A DNA stretch of 64,000 nt from Bacillus_BD oryzisoli_A (GTDB lineage: Bacteria > Bacillota > Bacilli > Bacillales > Cytobacillaceae). A program made the translations under genes and the position numbers. The DNA lies in the NCBI RefSeq assembly GCF_043641075.1, contig NZ_JBHZRC010000002.1:62001-126000 (forward strand), given 5' to 3'. Each line of letters begins with the position of its first letter. Within the stretch, counting starts at the first letter, position 1. This document shows, in pieces, positions 1 to 7,472 of the stretch. The notes below the pieces were generated by a model, which ran no database searches, had not been told where the DNA came from, and worked only from the letters and a program-made list of their open reading frames with translations.

Positions 1-355
1 TATCACGTACCCCTGCATCAATGATTAAACCTTCCACACCTCTTGATTGTGCGGATACACCAAGGAGGTCTCCGAACATTCCATCCGTATTATCAGAAGT
101 GACTGTCACTACTAGTACATCACCTGGTTGACACATTTCAATTGCTGCATGAATCATCAAGTTATCTCCTGGATGAGCAGAAACGGTAACGGCTGTTCCA
201 CATACCTTAGCAGTATCATAGATGGGGCGAAGGTACGGGTTCATTAAACCCGTACGTCCCATTGCTTCATGAACCGTCGCAGTTCCAAATGACTTTAACT
301 TTTCAATTGCATTCTGATCTGGCCGATCGATATTTTTTACAATGACATGACTCAT
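1..355 (-). CDS. 4-carboxy-4-hydroxy-2-oxoadipate aldolase-like protein (RraA fold), 3' part beyond window
   Basis: The 5' part of a gene whose C-terminus lies outside the window; about 118 residues are visible. It starts ATG at 355 and overlaps the stop of the upstream gene as ATGA, so the two are probably translationally coupled. The visible protein has the RraA/HMG-aldolase pattern, with an early FGTATVHEAMGR segment, then SAHPGDNLMIHAA and GDLLGVSAQSRGVEGLIIDAG. Family knowledge: GalC/LigK/ProA enzymes split 4-carboxy-4-hydroxy-2-oxoadipate to pyruvate and oxaloacetate, the last step of gallate and protocatechuate 4,5-cleavage. The preceding GalB-like gene supports this role over other RraA functions such as RNase E inhibition. 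Confidence 0.85.
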   Translation of the reverse strand, partial: MSHVIVKNIDRPDQNAIEKLKSFGTATVHEAMGRTGLMNPYLRPIYDTAKVCGTAVTVSAHPGDNLMIHAAIEMCQPGDVLVVTVTSDNTDGMFGDLLGVSAQSRGVEGLIIDAGVRD

Positions 356-1092
356 ACTAGTGTACCTCCTACAGTTGGAAACAGACGTTGATAGGCCTCA
401 GCATATTTGATCTTACTGCCTGAAACGTTGATGGCACTACCGATGTTACGACCAGCTTGCATACCGCGGCGCTTCGCTAATTCTGAATAATACTCCCATA
501 GATGTTCTTGTGCATTCATACATTCCATTGCTTTACGCTTACGATCAAACACAGAACTAATATCTAAAAAGGCATTCGGTTTGAAATCACATTGTTCCGG
601 TTGATGGGGCTCAAATGAGAATACTTGAGGTGCCCCTAGTATACCGTGTTCTGCAGGATAGCCTTCTGCTTGAGCAAGAACGCGGCATTCAAGAGCAAAT
701 TCTGCTGTTCGCTTATGGTCAAAATTATATGGATCCTCAAGTGAATGAGTCAGGATGATTTCAGGTTGATGTTCTCTAAATTCATTAACAACAATATCCT
801 GTAATTCCTTTGTTATTTGTAAAGGATAATCCCCAGCATCTAAGAAGCGAATTTCTGCTCCTAAAATTCTAGCTGCTTCTTCTGACTCAGCACGGCGTTT
901 TGCCTTAATTTCATCTAATGTTTTTCCTTCTTTCCATAAACGGGCAGACTCTCCTCTTTCACCAAAAGATAAACAGATGACACGGACTTGATATCCTTGA
1001 TCATGATATAGAGCGATTGCTCCCCCACAACGCCAAATAAAATCTGCTGAATGGGCACTTATAACTGTAATTGTTTTTTGTGTATTAGACAT
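352..1092 (-). CDS. galB: 4-oxalomesaconate hydratase, GalB type (PIG-L fold)
   Basis: A 246-residue PIG-L/LmbE-fold protein. Near the N-terminus, where ordinary deacetylases carry AHPDDE, it reads SAHSADFIWRCGGA, resembling the Pseudomonas GalB hydratase rather than a sugar deacetylase. Later THSLEDPYNFDHKRTAE supplies the usual metal-binding histidine region. GalB adds water to 4-oxalomesaconate to give 4-carboxy-4-hydroxy-2-oxoadipate. The gene overlaps the downstream aldolase by four bases, which is the expected next enzyme. A generic PIG-L deacetylase is the alternative, but the neighbour makes it less likely. Confidence 0.8.
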   Translation of the reverse strand: MSNTQKTITVISAHSADFIWRCGGAIALYHDQGYQVRVICLSFGERGESARLWKEGKTLDEIKAKRRAESEEAARILGAEIRFLDAGDYPLQITKELQDIVVNEFREHQPEIILTHSLEDPYNFDHKRTAEFALECRVLAQAEGYPAEHGILGAPQVFSFEPHQPEQCDFKPNAFLDISSVFDRKRKAMECMNAQEHLWEYYSELAKRRGMQAGRNIGSAINVSGSKIKYAEAYQRLFPTVGGTLV

Positions 1093-1180
1093 GATTTAAT
1101 TCCCCTTTACCATCGTTTTACTACTCAGATCATATATTTGAAATACCGATTATAATGATAAGTATACTTTTATTTGGTTT

Positions 1181-2014
1181 TTATCTTTTTAAGGTTTGTA
1201 AATCAGCGTGTTTTTGAATAAACTGTATGACTACATTATTGAATTCTTGCGGTGCCTCACTTGGAAGAAAATGTCCATAAGGCAATACAGCCATTTCAGA
1301 ATTTGGAATAAGTGAATGAACTCTCTCACCCATACTTAAGTCATTTACTTTATCCTCTGATCCCCATACGACCATTGTTGGTACTTTTATATGTGGCAAT
1401 CTTCTTTGAAGATTGTATCTTGCCCTATGTAAAGGCTGATTCATATGATTTAAGATTTTTTGATAGGCTTCAACAGCATCTGTTATCTTTGTACGCTCAT
1501 ACCATCTTTGAGCCTTTTCTTCTATATTAATGCTTCCTGGTTCAGTCGTTTGCTTAATATGTTGTAAAATATCTTCGTAAGAAGGCGGAGTAAAAGCAGT
1601 CATGGTTGATAAGGTTCGAGTTGAAATGCCACCATTGCCTACCAATGTTAATGTACGGATACGTTCTGGACTTTCATATCCAAAAAGGGCTGCCACCCAT
1701 CCGCCCATGGAATGACCTACTACGTGTGTTGACGAAGCCCCAATTGCATCCTGAAACTCTCTTACAAAATCGGCTAGGTACGAAAACGAATACTCCACTG
1801 GAAGTCGGTCTCCATTACCCCATCCTACAAAATCTGGAGCGTACACATGAAAGTACTTGCTAAGTTCTTCAATATTTTTTAACCAATAATCGCCGCCTGT
1901 ATAGAATCCAACCCCGTGAAGCAGGATCAGCGGCTCGCCCTGACCTGCTTCTAAGTAATAAGTTGTACCGTGACTTAATTGAATCTGGTTTTCATTAATC
2001 TCCATCTTAATCAT
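1181..2014 (-). CDS. Alpha/beta hydrolase, MhpC/meta-cleavage hydrolase-like
   Basis: A 277-residue alpha/beta hydrolase. An oxyanion region (LILLHGVG) is followed by the nucleophile elbow GHSMGGW, an acid region WGSEDKVND and a late histidine in PYGHFLPSEAP, so the triad is complete. There is an ATG at 2014 and another at 2005; the AAAAGG stretch fits the second better. It lies in the operon between the LigB-type dioxygenase and galB, 88 bases before galB. In the standard gallate route no hydrolase is needed after ring opening, so it may open a lactone or pyrone or hydrolyse an ester or other substituent before cleavage. The substrate cannot be read from sequence. Confidence 0.75.
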   Translation of the reverse strand: MIKMEINENQIQLSHGTTYYLEAGQGEPLILLHGVGFYTGGDYWLKNIEELSKYFHVYAPDFVGWGNGDRLPVEYSFSYLADFVREFQDAIGASSTHVVGHSMGGWVAALFGYESPERIRTLTLVGNGGISTRTLSTMTAFTPPSYEDILQHIKQTTEPGSINIEEKAQRWYERTKITDAVEAYQKILNHMNQPLHRARYNLQRRLPHIKVPTMVVWGSEDKVNDLSMGERVHSLIPNSEMAVLPYGHFLPSEAPQEFNNVVIQFIQKHADLQTLKR

Positions 2015-2084
2015 CCTTTTCTAGTATTCTTATCTATTCTGGTAATAAAAGATTGAGTTTTATATAGAACTAGATTGGGATCGA

Positions 2085-3047
2085 TTACTTCCAAACTGCA
2101 AATGTCATTCCTACTCCCGTACCCGCTGGTGAACGATAGCCTGCCACATATTCTAAGTAATCGATTTTTTTATCTTCTAAAGCCCCCGCTGCAACAATCC
2201 AATTCAAAATCTCTCCAGAGGCTCCCTCTAATTTTTCTCTTGGGATAGACTTAAGGACTTCCGCATCTCCTCTTTTTAAACCATCGATTACCACTTCATC
2301 CAGTTTTTCATCTAGTTTAAAATGGCTTAGACCACCGGAACCGATGATGACAACACGTTTATCTTCTCCCCAAGATTCAATCGCTTTTCCCAGCGCTTTA
2401 CCAAATTCGTAGCAGCGAGCTGGTGTCGGCTTATTTGGCGGGAAGAAACAGTTTACGAAGATTGGAACCATTGGGATTGTTTTATTAGAAAGAAGACGTC
2501 TCCTTACAAATGTATAAGCATGACCGATTGAACGCCCTTCAACTTGTGTTGTACTCTGAGAAACATCAAATCCATCTAGCATCATTTGTTCAATGATGTG
2601 ATTCCCAAGTCCACTTTCTGTTGGATAAATATCCGTTTCTTCTGTAGTATGCCATGCCCAAATGACAGGACGTAATGATGGATGAAGATCGTCTAATCTC
2701 ACAGGAAAATCTTTTAATTCTGTTCCATTGAACACCCCGAAAGTTGGCTTCGCTTCGTTCATAAACAGTTCTTCCTGATCATCTCCAATGACAACGAGAA
2801 TGTCTGGATCCGCAGCAAGGATTTCTTTGTTAAGATGATTAACGGCTACATTACACATTTCGTATTTTTCTTGCCAAAGTTTTGGGTCTAAATGTCCTTC
2901 AAGTGTTGCAGCCAGCTCCTGTGAACGCACTTCAAAATTTGTCTCAGGATTCAAACGATCCCTGTCTGCATGCATGGACCAAACTTCCGCTGGACTGCTA
3001 ACTTGAGGACTATGTGATGAACCAATCCCTAGTACAATTTTTGCCAT
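2085..3047 (-). CDS. Class III (LigB-type) extradiol ring-cleavage dioxygenase
   Basis: A 320-residue non-haem Fe(II) dioxygenase of the LigB/gallate/protocatechuate extradiol family. The N-terminal GSSHSP holds the first iron-ligand histidine (about His12), GDDQEELF is the metal-proximal acidic segment, and SGGLSHF near residue 240 holds the conserved active-site histidine. No separate LigA-type small subunit is present; the C-terminal ILNWIVAAGAL stretch resembles a fused LigA-like cap seen in gallate dioxygenases. With GalB and an aldolase downstream, the product is probably 4-oxalomesaconate or a close analogue. Gallate, protocatechuate or an aminohydroxybenzoate are possible substrates. 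Confidence 0.85.
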   Translation of the reverse strand: MAKIVLGIGSSHSPQVSSPAEVWSMHADRDRLNPETNFEVRSQELAATLEGHLDPKLWQEKYEMCNVAVNHLNKEILAADPDILVVIGDDQEELFMNEAKPTFGVFNGTELKDFPVRLDDLHPSLRPVIWAWHTTEETDIYPTESGLGNHIIEQMMLDGFDVSQSTTQVEGRSIGHAYTFVRRRLLSNKTIPMVPIFVNCFFPPNKPTPARCYEFGKALGKAIESWGEDKRVVIIGSGGLSHFKLDEKLDEVVIDGLKRGDAEVLKSIPREKLEGASGEILNWIVAAGALEDKKIDYLEYVAGYRSPAGTGVGMTFAVWK

Positions 3048-3126
3048 TTAAACCTCTCCTTTATATTTTATAAAATAATTAATTTCGTTATCTTCTAAGC
3101 CCGTTGTCCATCATTGGAAATAACTA

Positions 3127-3516
3127 TCATTCAGGTAAAACTGCGATAATCTCCAATTGTACAACTGCTCCTTGTCTTAACTGGGTCACTTTGGAATGTC
3201 GAGCAGGCCTGCTTTCGGGATCTGGAAACATTTTGATCCACTCTTCATTCACTTTATCTCGGATGCTTTCATCCTGAACTAATACGGTCACTTTCCCGAT
3301 ATGTTCAGGACTCCCGCCCGCAACCTCCATAAAACTTCGAACGTTTTGAAAAACATACTTCACTTGTTCTGCGGGATCCTCTGGAATCAACCCTGTTGCA
3401 GGATTATTACCAGCAATCGCTGAGGAAAAAACCATATTACCTAGTTTAGAACCCAATGGAATGGGTGTGTTACCATGGGCTACTCCTTCAATTTCAATAC
3501 TTTTACGATAAGTCAT
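3127..3516 (-). CDS. RidA/YjgF-family protein (possible aminomuconate-type deaminase)
   Basis: A 129-residue RidA-fold protein, the usual family length. The SRPARHSKV segment carries the conserved arginine of the enamine/imine-deaminating subset, and QLEIIAVLP is the typical C-terminus. It is the first gene after a strong promoter and is followed by the ring-cleavage dioxygenase, so it belongs to the pathway. RidA relatives in aromatic clusters deaminate 2-aminomuconate, while others hydrolyse reactive imines. Here it could mean an amino-substituted aromatic substrate, or it could simply protect PLP enzymes. Confidence 0.8.
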   Translation of the reverse strand: MTYRKSIEIEGVAHGNTPIPLGSKLGNMVFSSAIAGNNPATGLIPEDPAEQVKYVFQNVRSFMEVAGGSPEHIGKVTVLVQDESIRDKVNEEWIKMFPDPESRPARHSKVTQLRQGAVVQLEIIAVLPE

Positions 3517-3576
3517 TTCGTCACCTCATTAGCTTAACTCTTTATTCATTTTCCGATTTATTGTCCTCATAAATGG

Positions 3577-3593
3577 GTTCAATATTGTTCAAC
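3577..3593. promoter_or_regulatory. Candidate GntR-family operator downstream of promoter
   Basis: An inverted repeat (GTTCAA-tatt-GTTCAAC region) sits just past the predicted start of transcription from the promoter at 3612-3640. The word CAATATTGTTCAAC recurs with one change on the opposite strand at 7230-7243 in front of the GntR regulator gene. That makes it a plausible binding site for the local GntR protein; no binding data exist. Confidence 0.5.
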
Positions 3594-3611
3594 ACTTTTG
3601 TGTATGAGTTT

Positions 3612-3640
3612 AGTATATTTTTTAATTATTAATCTGTCAA
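3612..3640 (-). promoter_or_regulatory. SigmaA promoter of the ridA-dioxygenase-galB operon
   Basis: Read on the minus strand this is a full consensus TTGACA (3640-3635), a 17-base spacer and TATACT (3617-3612). It lies 96 bases upstream of the RidA start codon and after the Rieske beta-subunit gene, so it makes a separate transcript. The promoter before the Rieske operon has the same two hexamers and spacing. Confidence 0.8.
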
Positions 3641-3754
3641 TAAATAATATTTAAAATTTTCTAAATATTGTATAAAAAATAACATACCTTAGAGAAGCCA
3701 TCACATCATGCTTTCACCTCTCAAAGGCAGTCATATCAAAATTTTTACAAGAGT

Positions 3755-4276
3755 TTATAAAAACGTAGTTAGATTCATAACAGTTAAGATAGATTGGTCA
3801 GGATAAATGCATCGAGAGGCAATTTTCCACTCTCCGTTGACTTTGCGAAGGACATCAATACGCTCACCGAAAATTTCTTCTGCTTGAAGGTCCGTACCTC
3901 TGCTTCGTTTTGTTAAAAAATAGCTTTTTACATTAATTTCATTGTTCATTAATCCTGGTTCAATCATAATATTAGAAACAAAATGACGGGTATGTAACGG
4001 CGGATCTTCCGCCCATGCTGAAGTCGTTCCAAATCTTAGTACACGCGTTGTCAAAGATTTCTTACTTTCTTCAAAATAAGTCATAGCATCGTCTTTACCT
4101 GACAGATCTTTTGATTCTCTTGTCACACGTACTGGCATACGATAAACGATGTCATTAGTCAGTAATTCCAACCAATCCATATATTTTCGATCGTCTAATA
4201 ATCTTGCTTCATGATTAAGCAAATTAGTAATTTCATAGAGTAAATCCATGTTTAACTTGATCTCTTGTACTTCCAT
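3755..4276 (-). CDS. Aromatic-ring-hydroxylating dioxygenase beta subunit
   Basis: About 173 residues of the SnoaL-like cone fold typical of Rieske dioxygenase small subunits. Recognisable pieces are the N-terminal EARLLDDRKYMDWLELLTNDIVY helix region, HTRHFVSNI in the middle and the C-terminal WKIASRCIYPDQSIL strand. The ATG at 4276 follows GGAGAGGAG and is preferred to the upstream TTG. The large subunit ends 49 bases upstream, so the two are co-transcribed and presumably form an alpha3beta3 oxygenase. The beta subunit mostly has a structural role. Confidence 0.88.
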   Translation of the reverse strand: MEVQEIKLNMDLLYEITNLLNHEARLLDDRKYMDWLELLTNDIVYRMPVRVTRESKDLSGKDDAMTYFEESKKSLTTRVLRFGTTSAWAEDPPLHTRHFVSNIMIEPGLMNNEINVKSYFLTKRSRGTDLQAEEIFGERIDVLRKVNGEWKIASRCIYPDQSILTVMNLTTFL

Positions 4277-4325
4277 ATACAATCTCCTCTCCTAATAACT
4301 ACGATATGATTCAAACGCTTACAAA

Positions 4326-5684
4326 TTATTCATCCCGATTCGCAGACAGTAAGTCAAGCCAATAATCATGCATTCCCCTTAAAGCAAAGTCAGTAAAACA
4401 AGTTGGATAAGCAATCCCAGGACCAGGCCAATTTTTGTTCGGCTCAATTTTATCCATGCCCATCATATAATTTAGAACATTATTAAAGTTTAGATCACGA
4501 TCTCGTGCCATTTTCCCTTTACTTGCTTTTGTCACACGAGTCCAAATTTCTGTATCATCTGCCTCTAACGTTCCAGATGGGCCGAATGAAGCTACATAGC
4601 CTTTATACGAAGCTTGTTTATACTCCTCAGTAGCAGCCTTATCAATTAAAAACCATGCCCAAATTTCAGTTTTATCCGGTGCAATCGGTCTCCAAATTCG
4701 TAACGTTAAATAGTTATGCAAATGCCCTTCATTTCCATGAACTGGACAGTGGAAAGCAAGATTTGGAAAACAGTTTCCAACGATTACAACTGTTTTTTTG
4801 TATACTTCTAACTGTTCTTTCGTTAGATTTCGCTCAAACATTGGCCACATTTCTTCTGGAAGTCCTTGATATGGAGGTACATTTAAACCATTATCTGAAG
4901 AACTAACATTAATTGCGTGTCCATGATTTAATTGAACCTGATGTCCATAGCTGGCATAAAGCGGATCCTGTGGACTAATCCCAAGCTCAACGGTTGATTT
5001 ATGTGTAGTTGCAACATGGTATGGATCTCCACCAAAGTTTTCTGCCGCTATCTTCCAATTCGTATTGACAACCCAACGCTGTGGAGAGCCAACTACTTCC
5101 ATCCCACCATCACTACGTGCCAAAAATAAATCAAAATACCATTTAAGTTCACCTAGATAATCGTCAAGCGGCATCGCATTTTTATCTAAATTTCCGAAAA
5201 TGAGTCCTTTATAAGTCTCAACTCGTGGAATTTTTCGTAAATTCCATTCTGGTCTTACCATTTTATCGCCAAAGACCTTATTACCAGCAATGACTCCCAT
5301 TAATTCTCCATCTGTATTAAAGCTCCAGCCATGGAATGGGCAGGTAAAGGTCTTCCTATTTCCCACATCTGCGGTACATAAATGAGTTCCACGGTGTGAA
5401 CATGAGTTTAAGAATACATTAATTTCACCTTTTTTATTTTTAACTAACAAGACTGGATCGTCCATTAACCATCTTGTAACGTAATCCCCAGGCTCCTTTA
5501 GTTCAGATTCATGCCCTAAATATTGCCATGTAAAACCAAATACCTTATCCTTTTCTAATTCATAAATCTCTGGATCACTAACCATCCATTGTGGAAACAA
5601 TCCTTGGTCAAACTTTTCTTTTATATCCTCTAATCTATCTTTTGAAAGTACACCATTTGAGTTTGGTTGACGTGTAATACTCAC
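4326..5684 (-). CDS. Rieske aromatic-ring-hydroxylating dioxygenase alpha subunit
   Basis: A 452-residue catalytic subunit starting at GTG with GGAGGG upstream. The Rieske [2Fe-2S] ligands are Cys95, His97, Cys115 and His118 (CSHRG then CPFHGW). The mononuclear iron site is in NWKIAAENFGGDPYHVATTH, giving Asp220, His223 and His228. It would cis-dihydroxylate an aromatic ring using O2 and electrons from a ferredoxin and reductase. Neither partner gene is next to it, and no cis-diol dehydrogenase is visible, so the route needs genes outside the window or spontaneous loss of a leaving group. An aryl-carboxylate substrate is an inference from the downstream pathway. Confidence 0.9.
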   Translation of the reverse strand: MSITRQPNSNGVLSKDRLEDIKEKFDQGLFPQWMVSDPEIYELEKDKVFGFTWQYLGHESELKEPGDYVTRWLMDDPVLLVKNKKGEINVFLNSCSHRGTHLCTADVGNRKTFTCPFHGWSFNTDGELMGVIAGNKVFGDKMVRPEWNLRKIPRVETYKGLIFGNLDKNAMPLDDYLGELKWYFDLFLARSDGGMEVVGSPQRWVVNTNWKIAAENFGGDPYHVATTHKSTVELGISPQDPLYASYGHQVQLNHGHAINVSSSDNGLNVPPYQGLPEEMWPMFERNLTKEQLEVYKKTVVIVGNCFPNLAFHCPVHGNEGHLHNYLTLRIWRPIAPDKTEIWAWFLIDKAATEEYKQASYKGYVASFGPSGTLEADDTEIWTRVTKASKGKMARDRDLNFNNVLNYMMGMDKIEPNKNWPGPGIAYPTCFTDFALRGMHDYWLDLLSANRDE

Positions 5685-5758
5685 TTAGAATCCCTCCATT
5701 TTACAAATATATTAATCTCCTAATATGAAAATTATTTGGTAAAGTCATTTTCCATATA

Positions 5759-6208
5759 TTACGAAAAAACAATTCCCTCTTCCTCTATAACTTTTTCTAT
5801 TACTGAAATCGCAGCTTTAGCACATTCAATATCTTCCTCCGCTGTACCGCCGGAAACACCAATTCCTCCTACCAACACACCATTCAAATGAATAGGTAAT
5901 CCTCCGCCAAATATGGCTAGGCGATTAGTATGGACAATCCCATGAAGTAGAGCTGGGTTATCCTTAATTGTTGGATACCATTCTTCAGTAGCTCTGCCTG
6001 AAGCTGATGTGTAAGCCTTATTTTGAGAGATTTCTAAACTTAATAAGCTCGCACCATCCATCCTTGAGAATGATTTCAAATTTCCACCATCATCATATAT
6101 GGCTACAGTCACTTTAATTTTCAACTCTTTTGCTTTTTTACAAGCTGCCTTGATCATTTCCAAGGTTAGTATTTGAGGTAGTATTGGTTTTTGATAACTA
6201 GATTGCAT
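5759..6208 (-). CDS. GlcG/HbpS-family (DUF336) protein
   Basis: A 149-residue GlcG/HbpS-like protein, the normal length for the family. It has the MDGASLLSLEISQNKAYTSA helix region and the glycine-rich end GVLVGGIGVSGGTAEEDIECA. Members are found in many catabolic operons; HbpS binds haem, but the role in aromatic operons is unsettled. It is the first gene after a consensus promoter and lies 74 bases before the Rieske alpha subunit, so it is probably in that operon. Confidence 0.8.
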   Translation of the reverse strand: MQSSYQKPILPQILTLEMIKAACKKAKELKIKVTVAIYDDGGNLKSFSRMDGASLLSLEISQNKAYTSASGRATEEWYPTIKDNPALLHGIVHTNRLAIFGGGLPIHLNGVLVGGIGVSGGTAEEDIECAKAAISVIEKVIEEEGIVFS

Positions 6209-6309
6209 TTTTTCTTTCCCCTTTCAGTTTTAAAAACAGTGTTGTGTTTTATTTTAATTACATTCACAAAGATTAACGAAACTTTTGAGAGCAAAATTGA
6301 TTAACATTT

Positions 6310-6352
6310 TTGTTTACAATTTGAGTATAAATTCTGAATATTTACATGTCAA
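6310..6352 (-). promoter_or_regulatory. Promoter and GntR-type operator of the glcG-Rieske operon
   Basis: On the minus strand: TTGACA (6352-6347), a 17-base spacer, and TATACT (6329-6324). It is followed at once by the palindromic TTGTAAACAA (6319-6310), which covers the expected transcription start. TTGTnnACAA-type boxes are typical FCD-type GntR operators, and a related perfect palindrome precedes the gntR gene. Repression by the local regulator is inferred. Confidence 0.72.
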
Positions 6353-6445
6353 TAATCAAACTAATAATATTTATAATTTTCCTTTAATTTCTCCCCCTAG
6401 AATACAATTTTCTCAAATCCTTGACATATAGAGAAATTTGAAATC

Positions 6446-6483
6446 AAAAAAAAGCCCTGAGAACAATATGTCCCATGACTTTT
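6446..6483 (-). terminator. Rho-independent terminator after the GntR gene
   Basis: Minus-strand hairpin AAAGTC...TGGGA pairing with TCTCA...GGCTTT (with one mismatch and wobble pairs), followed by a run of eight T. It lies about 70 bases past the gntR stop. The rest of 6209-6554 holds only the promoter and operator described separately. Confidence 0.65.
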
Positions 6484-6554
6484 ATCATCTATTATATGGA
6501 ATTTCAAGGATATGTGCTATTTAATACCCATATAAATCGATTTTTTATCTATTT

Positions 6555-7196
6555 TTACTGAAGGAACTGATAATTCTGAACAATCACTTTCCGTACATGA
6601 TCAACATGGTGTTCAACCGCTTCAGCAGCTGCTTTCTCATTTCGATTTTTTAATGCCTCATAAATCTCTATGTGCTCCTGTAGCGATTCCTGATTCCTTC
6701 CAGGTAGTAAAAGGCTTCTAAAATTAATTCTTTTTAATTGGTTTTTTATAGTATTGATCATTTCAACAGCCTGCTTATTTTCTGAAGCTTTATAAATAAT
6801 TTCATGAAATTCATTATTTAATAATGTATATTGATCGAAATCGTTTTCTTCTGTATACTTTTTCATCTGCTGTACAATTTGTTCAAGTGCTTTTAAATCA
6901 GTATCTGTTATTTTTTTTGTTGCGATTTTTGCGACTAATCCTTCTAACACTCCCCTAATTTGCATGTAGTTAACAACTTCCTCCATCGTGTAGGACTTAA
7001 TCGTGGCACCCTTATTTTTCTCAAGGTCTACTAAATTTTCACGAGAAAGCATTAATAAAGCTTTTTTGATTGTATTTCTACTAACTCCTACATCTTGAGA
7101 TAACTGTGCCTCTATTAATTTTTGCGAAGGTTTATACGTTCCATCTAGAATTCTTTCTTTAACATATTGATATGCTGTTTCCGTTTGTTGACTCAT
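6555..7196 (-). CDS. GntR family regulator, FCD subfamily
   Basis: A 213-residue regulator. Residues about 8-70 form the winged helix (YVKERILDGTYKPSQKLIEAQLSQDVGVSRNTIKKAL) and residues about 75-205 the FCD effector domain, with NNEFHEIIY and AVEHHVDHVRK supplying likely metal and ligand histidines. FCD regulators usually repress catabolic operons until a pathway acid binds. It is divergent from an MFS gene and next to the glcG-Rieske operon. Related palindromes at 3577, 6310 and 7240 suggest that it controls all three promoters, including its own. Confidence 0.88.
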   Translation of the reverse strand: MSQQTETAYQYVKERILDGTYKPSQKLIEAQLSQDVGVSRNTIKKALLMLSRENLVDLEKNKGATIKSYTMEEVVNYMQIRGVLEGLVAKIATKKITDTDLKALEQIVQQMKKYTEENDFDQYTLLNNEFHEIIYKASENKQAVEMINTIKNQLKRINFRSLLLPGRNQESLQEHIEIYEALKNRNEKAAAEAVEHHVDHVRKVIVQNYQFLQ

Positions 7197-7229
7197 ATTT
7201 CAACACTCCACCTGATTATTATTAAAAAA

Positions 7230-7282
7230 GTTCAACAATATTGTATACAATTATCTTACAACTCTTTAGATTATTTAGTCAA
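7230..7282 (-). promoter_or_regulatory. Autoregulatory promoter/operator of the GntR gene
   Basis: Minus strand: TTGACT (7282-7277), 18 bases, TAAGAT (7258-7253), then the perfect 12-base palindrome ATTGTATACAAT (7251-7240) running into ATTGTTGAAC. The palindrome lies over the expected start of transcription, as in an autorepressed gene. It faces the divergent MFS gene and could control both directions. Confidence 0.6.
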
Positions 7283-7472
7283 TGAAATTTGATATATGGT
7301 CTGTGTAGCTATAAATAATCTCGAACAAGTCCAAGATTTTGTAGTAAAATTATCAATAGATCACTGGAGAAATTATCAATCAATAAAGGACTTTCATTCA
7401 TTTATTACGCCATTATAAAATAATAATGGATTAGGCGAAGGTAATTTCAAATTCTTTGGAAAGAGGTTAAAT

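Noticed and set aside
4310..4325. cre-like site between Rieske beta and alpha genes (TGTAAGCGTTTGAA on the minus strand)
   Set aside because: The conserved C near the 3' end of the consensus is missing and the place is inside an operon.
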